Assembly (NCBI RefSeq): GCF_937920075.1
Contig: NZ_CALETI010000062.1
Location: 1 to 25,388, forward strand
Reading direction: 5' to 3'
Origin: an uncultured Agitococcus sp.
Lineage (GTDB): Bacteria > Pseudomonadota > Gammaproteobacteria > Pseudomonadales > Moraxellaceae
DNA length: 25,388 nt
In this document: positions 9,406 through 16,747 of the stretch, in pieces
Position numbering within the stretch: the first letter of the stretch is position 1
How the letters are laid out: each line of letters starts with the position of its first letter
Notes under the pieces: generated by a model
The model's database searches: none
What the model was told of the DNA's origin: nothing
The model's input: the letters and a program-made list of their open reading frames with translations, nothing else
Translations under genes and position numbers: made by a program

Positions 9406-9438
9406 GCCTCGCCCTTTGGGAGAGGGTTGGGGTGAGGG
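9406..9438. repeat. GC-rich intergenic repeat (REP/MITE-remnant type)
   Basis: This 33-base GC-rich block lies between adaptor and pump. On the minus strand it reads CCCTCACCCCAACCCTC then TCCCAAAGGGCGAGG. CCTCGCCC and GGGGTGAGG at its ends can pair with a G-T wobble, and CCC-TTT-GGG forms a small inner palindrome. It abuts the adaptor stop codon exactly. It shares CCCCAACCCTC with the element at 24632-24722. Short GC-rich palindromes of this kind are common as dispersed intergenic repeats in Proteobacteria; the family assignment is inferred. Confidence 0.55.
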
Positions 9439-10467
9439 TCATTGCACAGGTATCGCTTTTACAGGCATTTGTGGTTTAGACAATTTATTTTGTCCCGACA
9501 CCACTACCCTATCACCGACTTGCAAACCTTTATTAATCACCACTTGACCCACTTGGCGTTGCCCTACTTCGACTGGTGTAGCCTTAACCTCATTATTATT
9601 AAACACAAAGACAACAAATTTACCGCCTTGCGCTACTAGGGCTTGCTCAGGAACAATAATCGCTTGTTGTTGACCTAACACAAAACTGGCACGCGCGGTC
9701 ATGCCATCACGCACTCGACTATCTACCTGTGGGATATTGACCCTAACAATCAAGGCACGAGTATTAGCATCCAAACTTGGCTCTATGGCAGCGACTTGGC
9801 CTTTTAAGACTAAATTAGCCAAACCATCGACTTGTAAATTTACCGTTTGTTTGACAAAAACTGACTGACTATGGGTTTCGGGAATTTTAATTTCTGCTTT
9901 TAGCGCATTCATTTTATTTAAACGCACTAAATTCTGATTGGCTTGTAATACATCACCAATACTAAATTGGCGCAAACCTATCACGCCTGTAAATGGCGCA
10001 CGAATTTGTTTTTGCCGAATTTTAGCTTGCACCAAAGCCATGCTCGCTTTAATTTGCGCTAATTCAGCTTTTTTGCGCTCATAATCCAAGACGGACACTT
10101 GTTGTTCTTTAACTAATGCTTGATAACGTTGATATTCCGTTTGTGCTAAATCTAAACTGGCTTGATAGGTGGCTAATTCTGCTTTTAATAAATCATCATC
10201 TAATTGAATTAATAATTGTTTTTCTTTAACCACTTGGCCTTCATTAAAATTAATTGCCGTCACTCTACCTGCCACTTCGGGTTTAAGCATAATTGACTCT
10301 TGTGCTTTTAACACCGCTAAAGCACTGAGTTGTTGCGCCAAGGTTTGTTGGCCTACCGCTTGTATTTCTACTGTAGGTGGAGGTCGTTTGCTAGGTTGAT
10401 TGGCATGAGCGACAACCGCTAATAGACTAAACAGACAAATATTCATCACACGTAAGAAGGTAGCCAA
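9439..10467 (-). CDS. Periplasmic adaptor (membrane fusion protein) of RND pump
   Basis: Links the inner-membrane RND pump to an outer-membrane channel. The N-terminus MATFLRVMNICLFSLLAVVA then HA is a Sec signal peptide, likely cut before NQPSKRPPP. Next come a split lipoyl/barrel-sandwich domain (KPEVAGRVTAINFNEGQVVK and later IRAPFTGVIGLRQFSIGD) flanking a coiled-coil hairpin rich in A, Q, K and E, then a beta-barrel (IPETHSQSV onwards) and a membrane-proximal domain ending KAIPVQ. I place the start at the TTG at 10467 because GGAGAG lies 4 bases upstream; the frame stays open to a GTG at 10515 that has no ribosome-binding site. It is the first gene of the adaptor-pump-hydrolase cluster, and about 343 residues is normal for short adaptors. 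Confidence 0.9.
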   Translation of the reverse strand: MATFLRVMNICLFSLLAVVAHANQPSKRPPPTVEIQAVGQQTLAQQLSALAVLKAQESIMLKPEVAGRVTAINFNEGQVVKEKQLLIQLDDDLLKAELATYQASLDLAQTEYQRYQALVKEQQVSVLDYERKKAELAQIKASMALVQAKIRQKQIRAPFTGVIGLRQFSIGDVLQANQNLVRLNKMNALKAEIKIPETHSQSVFVKQTVNLQVDGLANLVLKGQVAAIEPSLDANTRALIVRVNIPQVDSRVRDGMTARASFVLGQQQAIIVPEQALVAQGGKFVVFVFNNNEVKATPVEVGQRQVGQVVINKGLQVGDRVVVSGQNKLSKPQMPVKAIPVQ

Positions 10468-10585
10468 TTTTCTCTCCACAGGTGTTAGTCCTGAATTTAT
10501 GGAAATCCTTAGCACAATAATAGACGCATCCCTTTAGACAAAGGTTATAAACGTTTTAATTCATTTAAAGTTGACAAGAAATATA

Positions 10586-10608
10586 AATCATTCTCAATTA
10601 AAAATGAT
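10586..10608. promoter_or_regulatory. Inverted repeat upstream of efflux cluster, candidate operator
   Basis: AATCATT and AATGATT form a perfect 7-bp dyad with a 9-base spacer, 119 bases upstream of the adaptor start. The minus-strand reading (TTGAGAATGATT) resembles half of a Fur-type site, but the full 19-base consensus is not matched. The 10468-10715 gap also holds TGTTA/TAACA (10644-10666) and two direct GCATACT copies (10667 and 10701). I could not assign a convincing -35/-10 pair for the cluster. Confidence 0.35.
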
Positions 10609-10715
10609 TGTACTGTGAAAAGATGAAGTTTTTTGTTGAAAGTTGTTATTGGTACAAAAAGTAACAGCATACTGACAAAAAGCTAAAAAAAAGTCGTTTT
10701 GCATACTAGAAAAAC

Positions 10716-10744
10716 AAAAAAGCCGACATAAAGTCGGCTTTTTT
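10716..10744 (-). terminator. Rho-independent terminator of the ribosomal super-operon
   Basis: GCCGAC and GTCGGC pair around a 5-base loop (10728-10732), extended by A-T pairs to a 12-bp stem. A run of six T follows on each strand. On the minus strand it begins 10 bases after the rplQ stop codon, marking the end of the super-operon and separating it from the efflux cluster downstream. Confidence 0.92.
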
Positions 10745-10754
10745 ATTTTGCTTA

Positions 10755-11132
10755 TTAAGCAGTTGCTTGTGGAATTGGACGATCAACCAATTCTACATAA
10801 GCCATCGGTGCTGCATCACCAGCACGGAAACCAGCTTTAAGCACACGCAAATAACCACCATTACGGGTTTTATAGCGTGGGCCTAACTCGTTAAATAACT
10901 TAGCAACAATAGCTTTGTTACGGGTACGAGCAAAAGCTAAACGACGGTTAGCAACGGAATCTACTTTAGCTAAAGTAATGAGTGGCTCAGCAACGCGGCG
11001 CAACTCTTTCGCCTTAGGTAATGTAGTATGAATTAACTCATGTTCGAACAAAGAAATCGCCAAGTTTTGAAACATAGCATGACGATGACTGCTGTTACGA
11101 CCAAGTTTGACACCACTGTTACGATGACGCAT
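10755..11132 (-). CDS. rplQ: 50S ribosomal protein L17
   Basis: Large-subunit protein near the exit of the peptide tunnel. The start MRHRNSGVKLGRNSSHR is the bacterial L17 signature, followed by AMFQNLAISLFEHE and the LVDRPIP ending. At 125 residues it is close to the 127 of E. coli. The ATG at 11132 has AGGA upstream. It is the last gene of the alpha segment, 63 bases after rpoA, with a stem-loop in that gap and the operon terminator right after. Confidence 0.98.
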   Translation of the reverse strand: MRHRNSGVKLGRNSSHRHAMFQNLAISLFEHELIHTTLPKAKELRRVAEPLITLAKVDSVANRRLAFARTRNKAIVAKLFNELGPRYKTRNGGYLRVLKAGFRAGDAAPMAYVELVDRPIPQATA

Positions 11133-11155
11133 GGCTAAAACTTCCTACAAAGTCA

Positions 11156-11181
11156 GGACTTAGACATCGCTATCTAAGCCC
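11156..11181 (-). promoter_or_regulatory. Stem-loop in rpoA-rplQ gap
   Basis: On the minus strand GGGCTTAGA (11181-11173) pairs with TCTAAGTCC (11164-11156), 9 bp with one G-U pair and an 8-base loop. No U-run follows, so this is more likely an RNA processing, stability or translation element than a terminator. Confidence 0.5.
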
Positions 11182-11195
11182 TAAAGGTTAAGCGA

Positions 11196-12200
11196 TTAGC
11201 GGCTACGATAGGCAAAACGATCGTCAGCACGCAAACTAGCTGGAGGCCAGTTATCTAAACGCATACCTAACGACAAGCCTTTGGAAGCCAACACATCTTT
11301 AATTTCTGTCAGTGACTTCTTACCCAAGTTTGGTGTCTTGAGTAATTCAACTTCAGTGCGTTGAACCAAATCACCGATATAGTAAATATTTTCAGCTTTG
11401 AGACAGTTAGCCGAACGTACAGTTAACTCTAAATCGTCAACAGGACGTAACAATACTGGATCAACTGTTTCAGGTTCTGCTTTAGCAACTGGCTGATGAT
11501 CTTTTTGTAAATCAACAAACACAGCGATTTGCTGTTGCAGAATCGTAGCTGCACGACGAATTGCTTCTTCTGGCTCGATTGTACCGTTAGTTTCTAAATC
11601 AATAACTAACTTGTCGAGGTCAGTACGCTGTTCAACACGAGCACTTTCTACAACATAAGCAACACGTTTAATCGGACTGTAACTTGCGTCTAACTGCAAG
11701 CGGCCAATCGGACGAGTCTCCCCTTCCGCGTAACGTGCATCTACAGGCTCATAGCCACGACCACGCGCCACTTTCAGCTTCATCTTCAAGTGACCATTGT
11801 TACCCAATGTTGCGATATGATGATCTAAGTTCACCACTTCAACATTGTGCGGCAAACTAATATTTGCTGCAGTAACAACGCCTGGACCTTTTACATCCAC
11901 AGTTAACACTGCTTCGTTCTGCTCAAAGAGTTTGATTGCTAGACCTTTTAAGTTTAACAATAATTCAATAATATCTTCTTGCAAACCTTCGAGTGTACTG
12001 TACTCGTGATCCACACCTTCAATTTCAGCTTCTACTACCGCTGCACCTGGCAACGAAGAAAGCAGAATACGACGCAAAGCATTGCCAAGTGTATGACCAA
12101 AACCGCGTTCTAACGGCTCTAATACAACTTTGGCGTGAGTCGTACTGATTGCATTAACAGCAATAGTACGAGGAGTCAAAAACTCATTGGTGCGCGTCAT
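11196..12200 (-). CDS. rpoA: DNA-directed RNA polymerase subunit alpha
   Basis: Scaffolds assembly of RNA polymerase and contacts promoter UP elements and activators. The N-terminal dimerisation domain (about residues 10-230) has LEPLERGFGHTLGNALRRIL. A linker rich in Q, K, A, P and E follows at about 234-246. The C-terminal domain holds LELTVRSANCLKAENIYYIG, where R262 corresponds to the UP-element-binding R265 of E. coli, then the helix-hairpin-helix around TPNLGKKSLTEIK. It is 334 residues against 329 in E. coli. The start ATG has GAGGTGATTCC upstream. It sits between rpsD (39-base gap) and rplQ, as in other Gammaproteobacteria. Confidence 0.99.
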   Translation of the reverse strand: MTRTNEFLTPRTIAVNAISTTHAKVVLEPLERGFGHTLGNALRRILLSSLPGAAVVEAEIEGVDHEYSTLEGLQEDIIELLLNLKGLAIKLFEQNEAVLTVDVKGPGVVTAANISLPHNVEVVNLDHHIATLGNNGHLKMKLKVARGRGYEPVDARYAEGETRPIGRLQLDASYSPIKRVAYVVESARVEQRTDLDKLVIDLETNGTIEPEEAIRRAATILQQQIAVFVDLQKDHQPVAKAEPETVDPVLLRPVDDLELTVRSANCLKAENIYYIGDLVQRTEVELLKTPNLGKKSLTEIKDVLASKGLSLGMRLDNWPPASLRADDRFAYRSR

Positions 12201-12239
12201 GGAATCACCTCAAAACCACTCAAAACTGGGGTAATTACC

Positions 12240-12863
12240 TTACTTAGAGTACAACTCAACAATTAAGCTTTCGTTGATTTCAGCAGGTAAATCAGCACGC
12301 TCTGGCAGTGCTTTAAATGTACCTTGCATTTTGCTGTAATCAACTTCTAACCATGATGGTGTGCCACGTTGACCTGCCAATTCAATCGCGCTCTTAATGC
12401 GTAATTGATTTTTAGATTTTTCGTACACAGCAACCACATCACCTGGTTGAACCTGAATCGAAGCGATGTTTACACGACGACCATTTAAGGTAATCGAACG
12501 ATGGCTAACTAATTGACGTGCTTCAGAGCGAGTTGCACCAAAACCCATACGGTAAACCACGTTGTCTAAACGGCTTTCTAAAAGTTGCAATAAGTTTTCA
12601 CCAGTTGCACCCTTTAAGCGAGCTGCTTCTTTGTAATAATTGCTGAATTGACGCTCAAGAACACCATAAATACGGCGAACTTTTTGCTTTTCACGCAACT
12701 GAGTACCATAATCAGAGAGCTTACCTTTACGAGAAGCACCATGTACGCCAGGTGGTGTATCAATTTTACATTTAGAGTCTAACGCACGAACGCCAGACTT
12801 CAGCATCAAATCCGTGCCTTCGCGACGGGAGAGCTTGCACTTAGGACCAATATAACGTGCCAT
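12240..12863 (-). CDS. rpsD: 30S ribosomal protein S4
   Basis: Primary 16S rRNA binder that nucleates assembly of the 30S body and, in E. coli, represses the alpha operon by binding its leader. The sequence is 207 residues. It has the start MARYIGPKCKLSRREGTDL and the S4 RNA-binding domain RLDNVVYRMGFGATRSEARQ followed by LVSHRSITLNGRRVNI, and ends LIVELYSK. Only scattered cysteines are present (9 and 32), so this is the zinc-free type. It follows rpsK by 15 bases. A structured segment upstream of rpsM could be its regulatory target. Confidence 0.99.
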   Translation of the reverse strand: MARYIGPKCKLSRREGTDLMLKSGVRALDSKCKIDTPPGVHGASRKGKLSDYGTQLREKQKVRRIYGVLERQFSNYYKEAARLKGATGENLLQLLESRLDNVVYRMGFGATRSEARQLVSHRSITLNGRRVNIASIQVQPGDVVAVYEKSKNQLRIKSAIELAGQRGTPSWLEVDYSKMQGTFKALPERADLPAEINESLIVELYSK

Positions 12864-12878
12864 TCTTCAAGTCTCCTG

Positions 12879-13268
12879 TTACACGCGACGTTTTTTAGGA
12901 GGACGACAGCCATTATGAGGAATTGGCGTCACGTCTGTGATACTGTTGATTTTATAACCTACAGCATTTAATGCACGAACCGCGGATTCACGACCAGGCC
13001 CCGGACCTTTCACGAGTACGTCTAAGTTTTTTAGACCGTATTCTTGAGCTGCTTTGCCTGCAACTTCGGCAGCAACCTGCGCAGCAAAGGGGGTAGATTT
13101 ACGCGAACCACGGAAGCCCTGACCACCGCTAGTGGCCCAGGCCAGTGCATTACCTTGACGATCGGTAATTGTCACAATGGTGTTATTAAAAGAAGCGTGA
13201 ATATGCGCCATACCATCAGAAACGGTGCGATTGACCTTTTTCCGATTGCGCTGATTGTCTTTTGCCAT
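12879..13268 (-). CDS. rpsK: 30S ribosomal protein S11
   Basis: Platform protein of the small subunit next to the mRNA exit. It has 129 residues, identical in length to E. coli S11. Hallmarks are GMAHIHASFNNTIVTITDRQ, the glycine-rich SGGQGFRGSRKSTPFAAQVA, KGPGPGRESAVRAL and the ending PHNGCRPPKKRRV. It lies between rpsM (22-base gap) and rpsD in the alpha segment. Confidence 0.99.
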   Translation of the reverse strand: MAKDNQRNRKKVNRTVSDGMAHIHASFNNTIVTITDRQGNALAWATSGGQGFRGSRKSTPFAAQVAAEVAGKAAQEYGLKNLDVLVKGPGPGRESAVRALNAVGYKINSITDVTPIPHNGCRPPKKRRV

Positions 13269-13290
13269 CTTTTAGCTTCCGAGGGGCTAA

Positions 13291-13647
13291 TTACTTTTTA
13301 ATTGCCTTACGTGGACCTTTACGCGTACGAGCGTTAGTTTTCGTACGTTGGCCACGAACTGGCAGACCACGACGATGACGTAAACCGCGGTAGCAGCCTA
13401 AGTCCATCAATCGTTTGATGTTCATCGAGATTTCACGACGTAAATCACCTTCAGTAGGTAATTTAGCCACTTCAGCACGAAGTGCATCTAATTGGCTATC
13501 TGACAACTCTTTAATTTTAGTGGTTGGTGTAATACCGACAGTTGCTAAAATTTTAGCAGCTGTAGTACGACCAATACCAAAAATATAAGTTAACGAGATA
13601 ACCGCGTGTTTGTTATCGGGAATATTAACGCCGGCTATACGAGCCAT
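13291..13647 (-). CDS. rpsM: 30S ribosomal protein S13
   Basis: Head protein that contacts the P-site tRNA and forms bridges to the large subunit. It has 118 residues, as in E. coli. It starts MARIAGVNIPDNKHAVISLT, with a helix-two-turn-helix around YIFGIGRTTAAKIL, then YRGLRHRRGLPVRGQRTKTN and a basic tail ending RKAIKK. It is the first gene of the alpha segment. GGAGAACAGGTGA lies just upstream of the ATG, and a 38-base three-way-junction fold starts 37 bases before it. Confidence 0.99.
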   Translation of the reverse strand: MARIAGVNIPDNKHAVISLTYIFGIGRTTAAKILATVGITPTTKIKELSDSQLDALRAEVAKLPTEGDLRREISMNIKRLMDLGCYRGLRHRRGLPVRGQRTKTNARTRKGPRKAIKK

Positions 13648-13683
13648 TCACCTGTTCTCCACACAAAGCGGTTGCGATAATCC

Positions 13684-13721
13684 GCTAAGCCACGAAAAGT
13701 GGGCGATTTTATCGCCTTAGC
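13684..13721 (-). promoter_or_regulatory. Three-way-junction RNA fold before rpsM, candidate alpha-operon leader
   Basis: On the plus strand GCTAAG, CCAC-GAAAA-GTGG, GCGAT-TTT-ATCGC and CTTAGC follow each other with no unpaired base between helices. The outer 6-bp stem (13684-13689 with 13716-13721) encloses two complete hairpins. The fold lies in the 96-base gap between rpmJ and rpsM. In E. coli the alpha-operon leader at this joint is the target of S4 repression; the sequence here does not resemble that pseudoknot, so the role is inferred from position. Confidence 0.6.
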
Positions 13722-13743
13722 TTGCGGAAATCAACAGCGAAGT

Positions 13744-13860
13744 TTAACCTTGACGCTGTTTATGACGGGGTTCCGCGCTACAAATAACGCGGATGGTGCC
13801 ATTGCGGCGTACAACTTTGCAGCTACCGCAAATCTTTTTTACTGAAGCACGAACTTTCAT
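13744..13860 (-). CDS. rpmJ: 50S ribosomal protein L36
   Basis: This small gene encodes 38 residues, starting MKVRASVKKICGSCKVVRR and ending PRHKQRQG. The zinc ribbon is complete: C11, C14, C27 and H33, so this is the zinc-binding (C+) form. L36 binds 23S rRNA near the GTPase-associated region. The ATG at 13860 has AGGTG four bases upstream. It follows secY by 53 bases and closes the spc segment, as in E. coli. Confidence 0.98.
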   Translation of the reverse strand: MKVRASVKKICGSCKVVRRNGTIRVICSAEPRHKQRQG

Positions 13861-13913
13861 AATTCACCTACTTAGCTAAACAAAAATCTTAACTAATTGT
13901 TCTAATAGAACTT

Positions 13914-15251
13914 TTACTTAAGATTAGCTTTTTTCATCAATGATCCATATTGATGAGACATTAAATGTGCTTGTACTTGTGACATAAAATCCATCACAAC
14001 TACAACAACAATTAATAACGATGTACCACCCAAATAAAATGGCACATTAAAAGCAACCTGTAACAACATGGGCATTAAACAAACTGCCGTGATATATATT
14101 GCGCCAATTAATGTTAAGCGAGTTAATACACTATCAATATATTTTGCAGTTTGGTCACCTGGACGAATACCAGGAATATAAGCACCCGAACGTTTTAAAT
14201 TATCTGCTACTTCTTTAGGATTAAACATTAAAGCTGTATAAAAATAGCAGAAGAAAATAATTAAAATTGCAAACAATAATAAATATAAAGGTTGTCCCGG
14301 TGATAAAACCAAAGTGATATCTTGGATCACGCGTTGCGCAGTTGATGGATTAGGCGACTGAGCAAACCATTGACCAATACTGGCTGGAAACAACAATAAA
14401 GAGCTTGCAAAAATTGCAGGAATAACGCCTGCCATATTAATTTTTAACGGTAAATGGCTTTGTTGAGCAGCATACATACGACGGCCTTGCTGACGCTGAG
14501 CATAATTTACTGTAATACGACGTTGGGCGCGTTCCATAAAAATAACAGCACCAACCACAACAATTGCCAAAATAAACAAAATCAATAAAGCTAACATGCT
14601 CATTTCGCCTTGGCGAGTTGCTTCTAAGGACATACCAATAGCTGAAGGTATGCCAGCAACAATACCAGCGAAAATCAACATAGAAATACCATTACCAATA
14701 CCACGTTCGGTAATTTGTTCACCCAACCACATTAAGAACATTGCTCCAGCCACCAAACTGACTACAGCAGGAATAAAAAATGCGATACCCGTAGACAAAG
14801 TAATACCTTGACTAACTAGGCCAGAACACATACCAAGACCTTGGACAAAGGCTAAAATTAATGTACCGTATCTAGTATATTGATTAATTTTACGACGGCC
14901 TGCCTCCCCTTCTTTCTTTAATGCTTCTAACCGTGGATCAACCGTGGTCATTAGCTGCATAATAATAGAAGCGGAAATATAAGGCATAATCCCTAGAGCT
15001 AAAATTGACATACGCTCTAAAGCACCGCCCGAAAACATATTAAATAAACTTAATATTGTATCTTTATTTTGTTCAAATAGCTGTGCCAGCTTCACAGGGT
15101 TAATCCCTGGAACTGGCACATGTGCTCCGAATCGGAATACCACTAACGCGACGAACAAAAAGATAATACGTCCCCAAAGCTCACTTAAGCCTTGACGCAT
15201 ACCAGGCGACTGCATAGCCGCACGTGCTGCCTCATTACGGGTATTAACCAT
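13914..15251 (-). CDS. secY: Preprotein translocase subunit SecY
   Basis: Channel-forming core of the Sec translocon in the inner membrane, with ten predicted transmembrane helices in 445 residues (443 in E. coli). It starts VNTRNEAARAAMQSPGM after the initiator. TM1 is around IIFLFVALVVFRFG, followed by the FNMFSGGALERMSILALGIMP plug region and PYISASIIMQL in TM2. Cytosolic loops carry GIGNGISMLIFAGI and the NPKEVADNLKRSGAYIPGIR motif. The start lies 5 bases after rplO with GAGG 10 bases upstream. Co-transcription with ribosomal proteins ties translocon supply to ribosome supply. Confidence 0.99.
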   Translation of the reverse strand: MVNTRNEAARAAMQSPGMRQGLSELWGRIIFLFVALVVFRFGAHVPVPGINPVKLAQLFEQNKDTILSLFNMFSGGALERMSILALGIMPYISASIIMQLMTTVDPRLEALKKEGEAGRRKINQYTRYGTLILAFVQGLGMCSGLVSQGITLSTGIAFFIPAVVSLVAGAMFLMWLGEQITERGIGNGISMLIFAGIVAGIPSAIGMSLEATRQGEMSMLALLILFILAIVVVGAVIFMERAQRRITVNYAQRQQGRRMYAAQQSHLPLKINMAGVIPAIFASSLLLFPASIGQWFAQSPNPSTAQRVIQDITLVLSPGQPLYLLLFAILIIFFCYFYTALMFNPKEVADNLKRSGAYIPGIRPGDQTAKYIDSVLTRLTLIGAIYITAVCLMPMLLQVAFNVPFYLGGTSLLIVVVVVMDFMSQVQAHLMSHQYGSLMKKANLK

Positions 15252-15256
15252 TCAGA

Positions 15257-15691
15257 TTATTCCTCAACCTTACCGCCAGCGGCTTCGATTGCTGCACGAG
15301 CACCTTTAGTGACAACGACACCTTTCACTGTAACAGCGCGGCCAATTTCACCAGATAGGATAATACGAGCACGAACCATGTCTTTACGTACGACATTAGC
15401 TGCTTTTAAGGATGCTAAAGTAACTTCTTCACCTTCAACATAAACCAATTCAGATAAACGCACTTCAGCTGTTACCTGAGATTTTAACGAAGTGAAGCCA
15501 AACTTTGGCAAACGACGATAAATTGGCATTTGACCGCCTTCGAAACCAGGGCGAATACCGCCGCCAGAACGAGAGGTTTGGCCTTTAACACCACGACCAC
15601 CAGTCTTACCTAAGCCAGAGCCAATACCACGACCTAAGCGTTTACCTGCAAACTTAGAGCCTTCAGCAGGACTTAATTCATTTAAGCGCAT
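15257..15691 (-). CDS. rplO: 50S ribosomal protein L15
   Basis: Late-assembly 23S rRNA binder with a long basic, glycine-rich N-terminal extension. It has 144 residues, the same as E. coli. It starts MRLNELSPAEGSKFAGKRLG, followed by RGIGSGLGKTGGRGVKGQ and GGGIRPGFEGGQMPIYRRLP, with a compact C-terminal domain ending AAGGKVEE. It lies 4 bases after rpmD and 5 bases before secY. Confidence 0.99.
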   Translation of the reverse strand: MRLNELSPAEGSKFAGKRLGRGIGSGLGKTGGRGVKGQTSRSGGGIRPGFEGGQMPIYRRLPKFGFTSLKSQVTAEVRLSELVYVEGEEVTLASLKAANVVRKDMVRARIILSGEIGRAVTVKGVVVTKGARAAIEAAGGKVEE

Positions 15692-15695
15692 GGAT

Positions 15696-15878
15696 TTATT
15701 CTCCCACTTTCACAAGGTAATAAACCTTGTTAATCATGCCACGGTTAGAAGGTGTATCTAACACTTCTACAGTATGACCAATACGACGTAAGCCTAAACC
15801 TTTCAAGCAGAGCTTGTGATTTTTTAACTTGTGCGCACTGGAGCGAATTTGCGTAACTTTAATAGTTGCTTGGGTCAT
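15696..15878 (-). CDS. rpmD: 50S ribosomal protein L30
   Basis: Small 60-residue protein of the large subunit. It contains IKVTQIRSSAHKLKNHKLCL, then GLGLRRIGHTVEVLDTPSNR and GMINKVYYLVKVGE, the standard bacterial L30 plan. It starts 4 bases after rpsE with GGGGT upstream and ends 4 bases before rplO, so the three genes are probably translationally coupled. Confidence 0.98.
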   Translation of the reverse strand: MTQATIKVTQIRSSAHKLKNHKLCLKGLGLRRIGHTVEVLDTPSNRGMINKVYYLVKVGE

Positions 15879-15882
15879 GTTC

Positions 15883-16380
15883 TTACCCCAGAATCTCTTC
15901 TACAGTTTTACCGCGTTTCGCTGCAACTTGCTCTGGCGAAGACATAGAAGCCAAGCCTTTGAAAGTAGCATGTACCACGTTGTTTGCATTAGTAGAGCCG
16001 TAGCACTTTGCTAATACGTTTTGTACACCAGCAACTTCTAATACTGCACGCATTGCACCACCAGCGATGACACCAGTACCTTCAGAGGCTGGCTGCATGT
16101 AAATACGAGAAGCACCGTGTTGAGCAACAATTTCGTGCTGCAAGGTTGTACCATTCAATTCAACGCTAATCATATTACGACGAGCAGCTTCTAAAGCTTT
16201 TTGAATAGCGGCTGGTACTTCGCGGGCTTTACCACGACCAAAACCAACTTTACCCTTACCATCGCCAACAACTGTTAAAGCGGTGAACGAGAAAATACGA
16301 CCACCTTTAACAACTTTAGCAACACGATCCACGGCAACGAGCTTCTCAACAAAGCCTTCGTTTTGTTCAACTTTAGCCAT
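15883..16380 (-). CDS. rpsE: 30S ribosomal protein S5
   Basis: Small-subunit protein at the mRNA entry site, important for decoding accuracy and mRNA unwinding. I take the ATG at 16380 (MAKVEQNEGFVEKLVAVDRV), giving 165 residues, because the upstream in-frame extension to 16413 runs into rplR and has no family homology. Hallmarks are the KGGRIFSFTALTVVGDGKGK strand pair, VGFGRGKAREVPAAIQKALE and the C-terminal GGAMRAVLEVAGVQNVLAK. The gap to rplR is a single base (TAAGATG). Confidence 0.99.
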   Translation of the reverse strand: MAKVEQNEGFVEKLVAVDRVAKVVKGGRIFSFTALTVVGDGKGKVGFGRGKAREVPAAIQKALEAARRNMISVELNGTTLQHEIVAQHGASRIYMQPASEGTGVIAGGAMRAVLEVAGVQNVLAKCYGSTNANNVVHATFKGLASMSSPEQVAAKRGKTVEEILG

Positions 16381-16381
16381 C

Positions 16382-16732
16382 TTAGAACTCCAAACCGCCT
16401 TCGCGGGCAGCATCAGCTAAAGCTTGAATGCGGCCATGATATTGAAAGCCAGAACGGTCGAATGCTACTTTAGTAACACCAGCAGCTTTAGCACGTTCAG
16501 CGATTAACAAACCTACTTTTTTAGCGGCTTCGACGTTGCCTGTTGCACCATCACGTAAATTAGCATCTAAAGTAGAGGCTTGAGCTAAGACTTTTCCACC
16601 ACAAGCAGAAATGACTTGAGCATAAATATGACGCGGCGTGCGGTTGACACACAGACGTACAGCACCCAGCTCGCGAATTTTCAAACGAGTGCTTTTGGCG
16701 CGCCGTAAGCGAGCTTCTTTCTTTTCGTTCAT
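16382..16732 (-). CDS. rplR: 50S ribosomal protein L18
   Basis: 5S rRNA-binding protein of the central protuberance. It has 116 residues from the ATG at 16732 (MNEKKEARLRRAKSTRLKIR). The longer reading from a GTG at 16744 is less likely because GAGG sits correctly for the ATG. Signatures are RTPRHIYAQVI, FDRSGFQYHGRIQALADAA and the REGGLEF end. The gene is packed between rplF (15 bases) and rpsE (1 base). Confidence 0.99.
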   Translation of the reverse strand: MNEKKEARLRRAKSTRLKIRELGAVRLCVNRTPRHIYAQVISACGGKVLAQASTLDANLRDGATGNVEAAKKVGLLIAERAKAAGVTKVAFDRSGFQYHGRIQALADAAREGGLEF

Positions 16733-16747
16733 GACGAACCTCACGCG

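Noticed and set aside
10571..10576. Perfect TTGACA on the plus strand upstream of the efflux cluster
   Set aside because: No matching -10 box lies at 16-18 bases, and a plus-strand transcript would run straight into the super-operon terminator and antisense to rplQ.
10583..10608. Full Fur box
   Set aside because: Only about one half-site resembles the consensus; the 19-base site matches too poorly to call, so only the dyad is reported.
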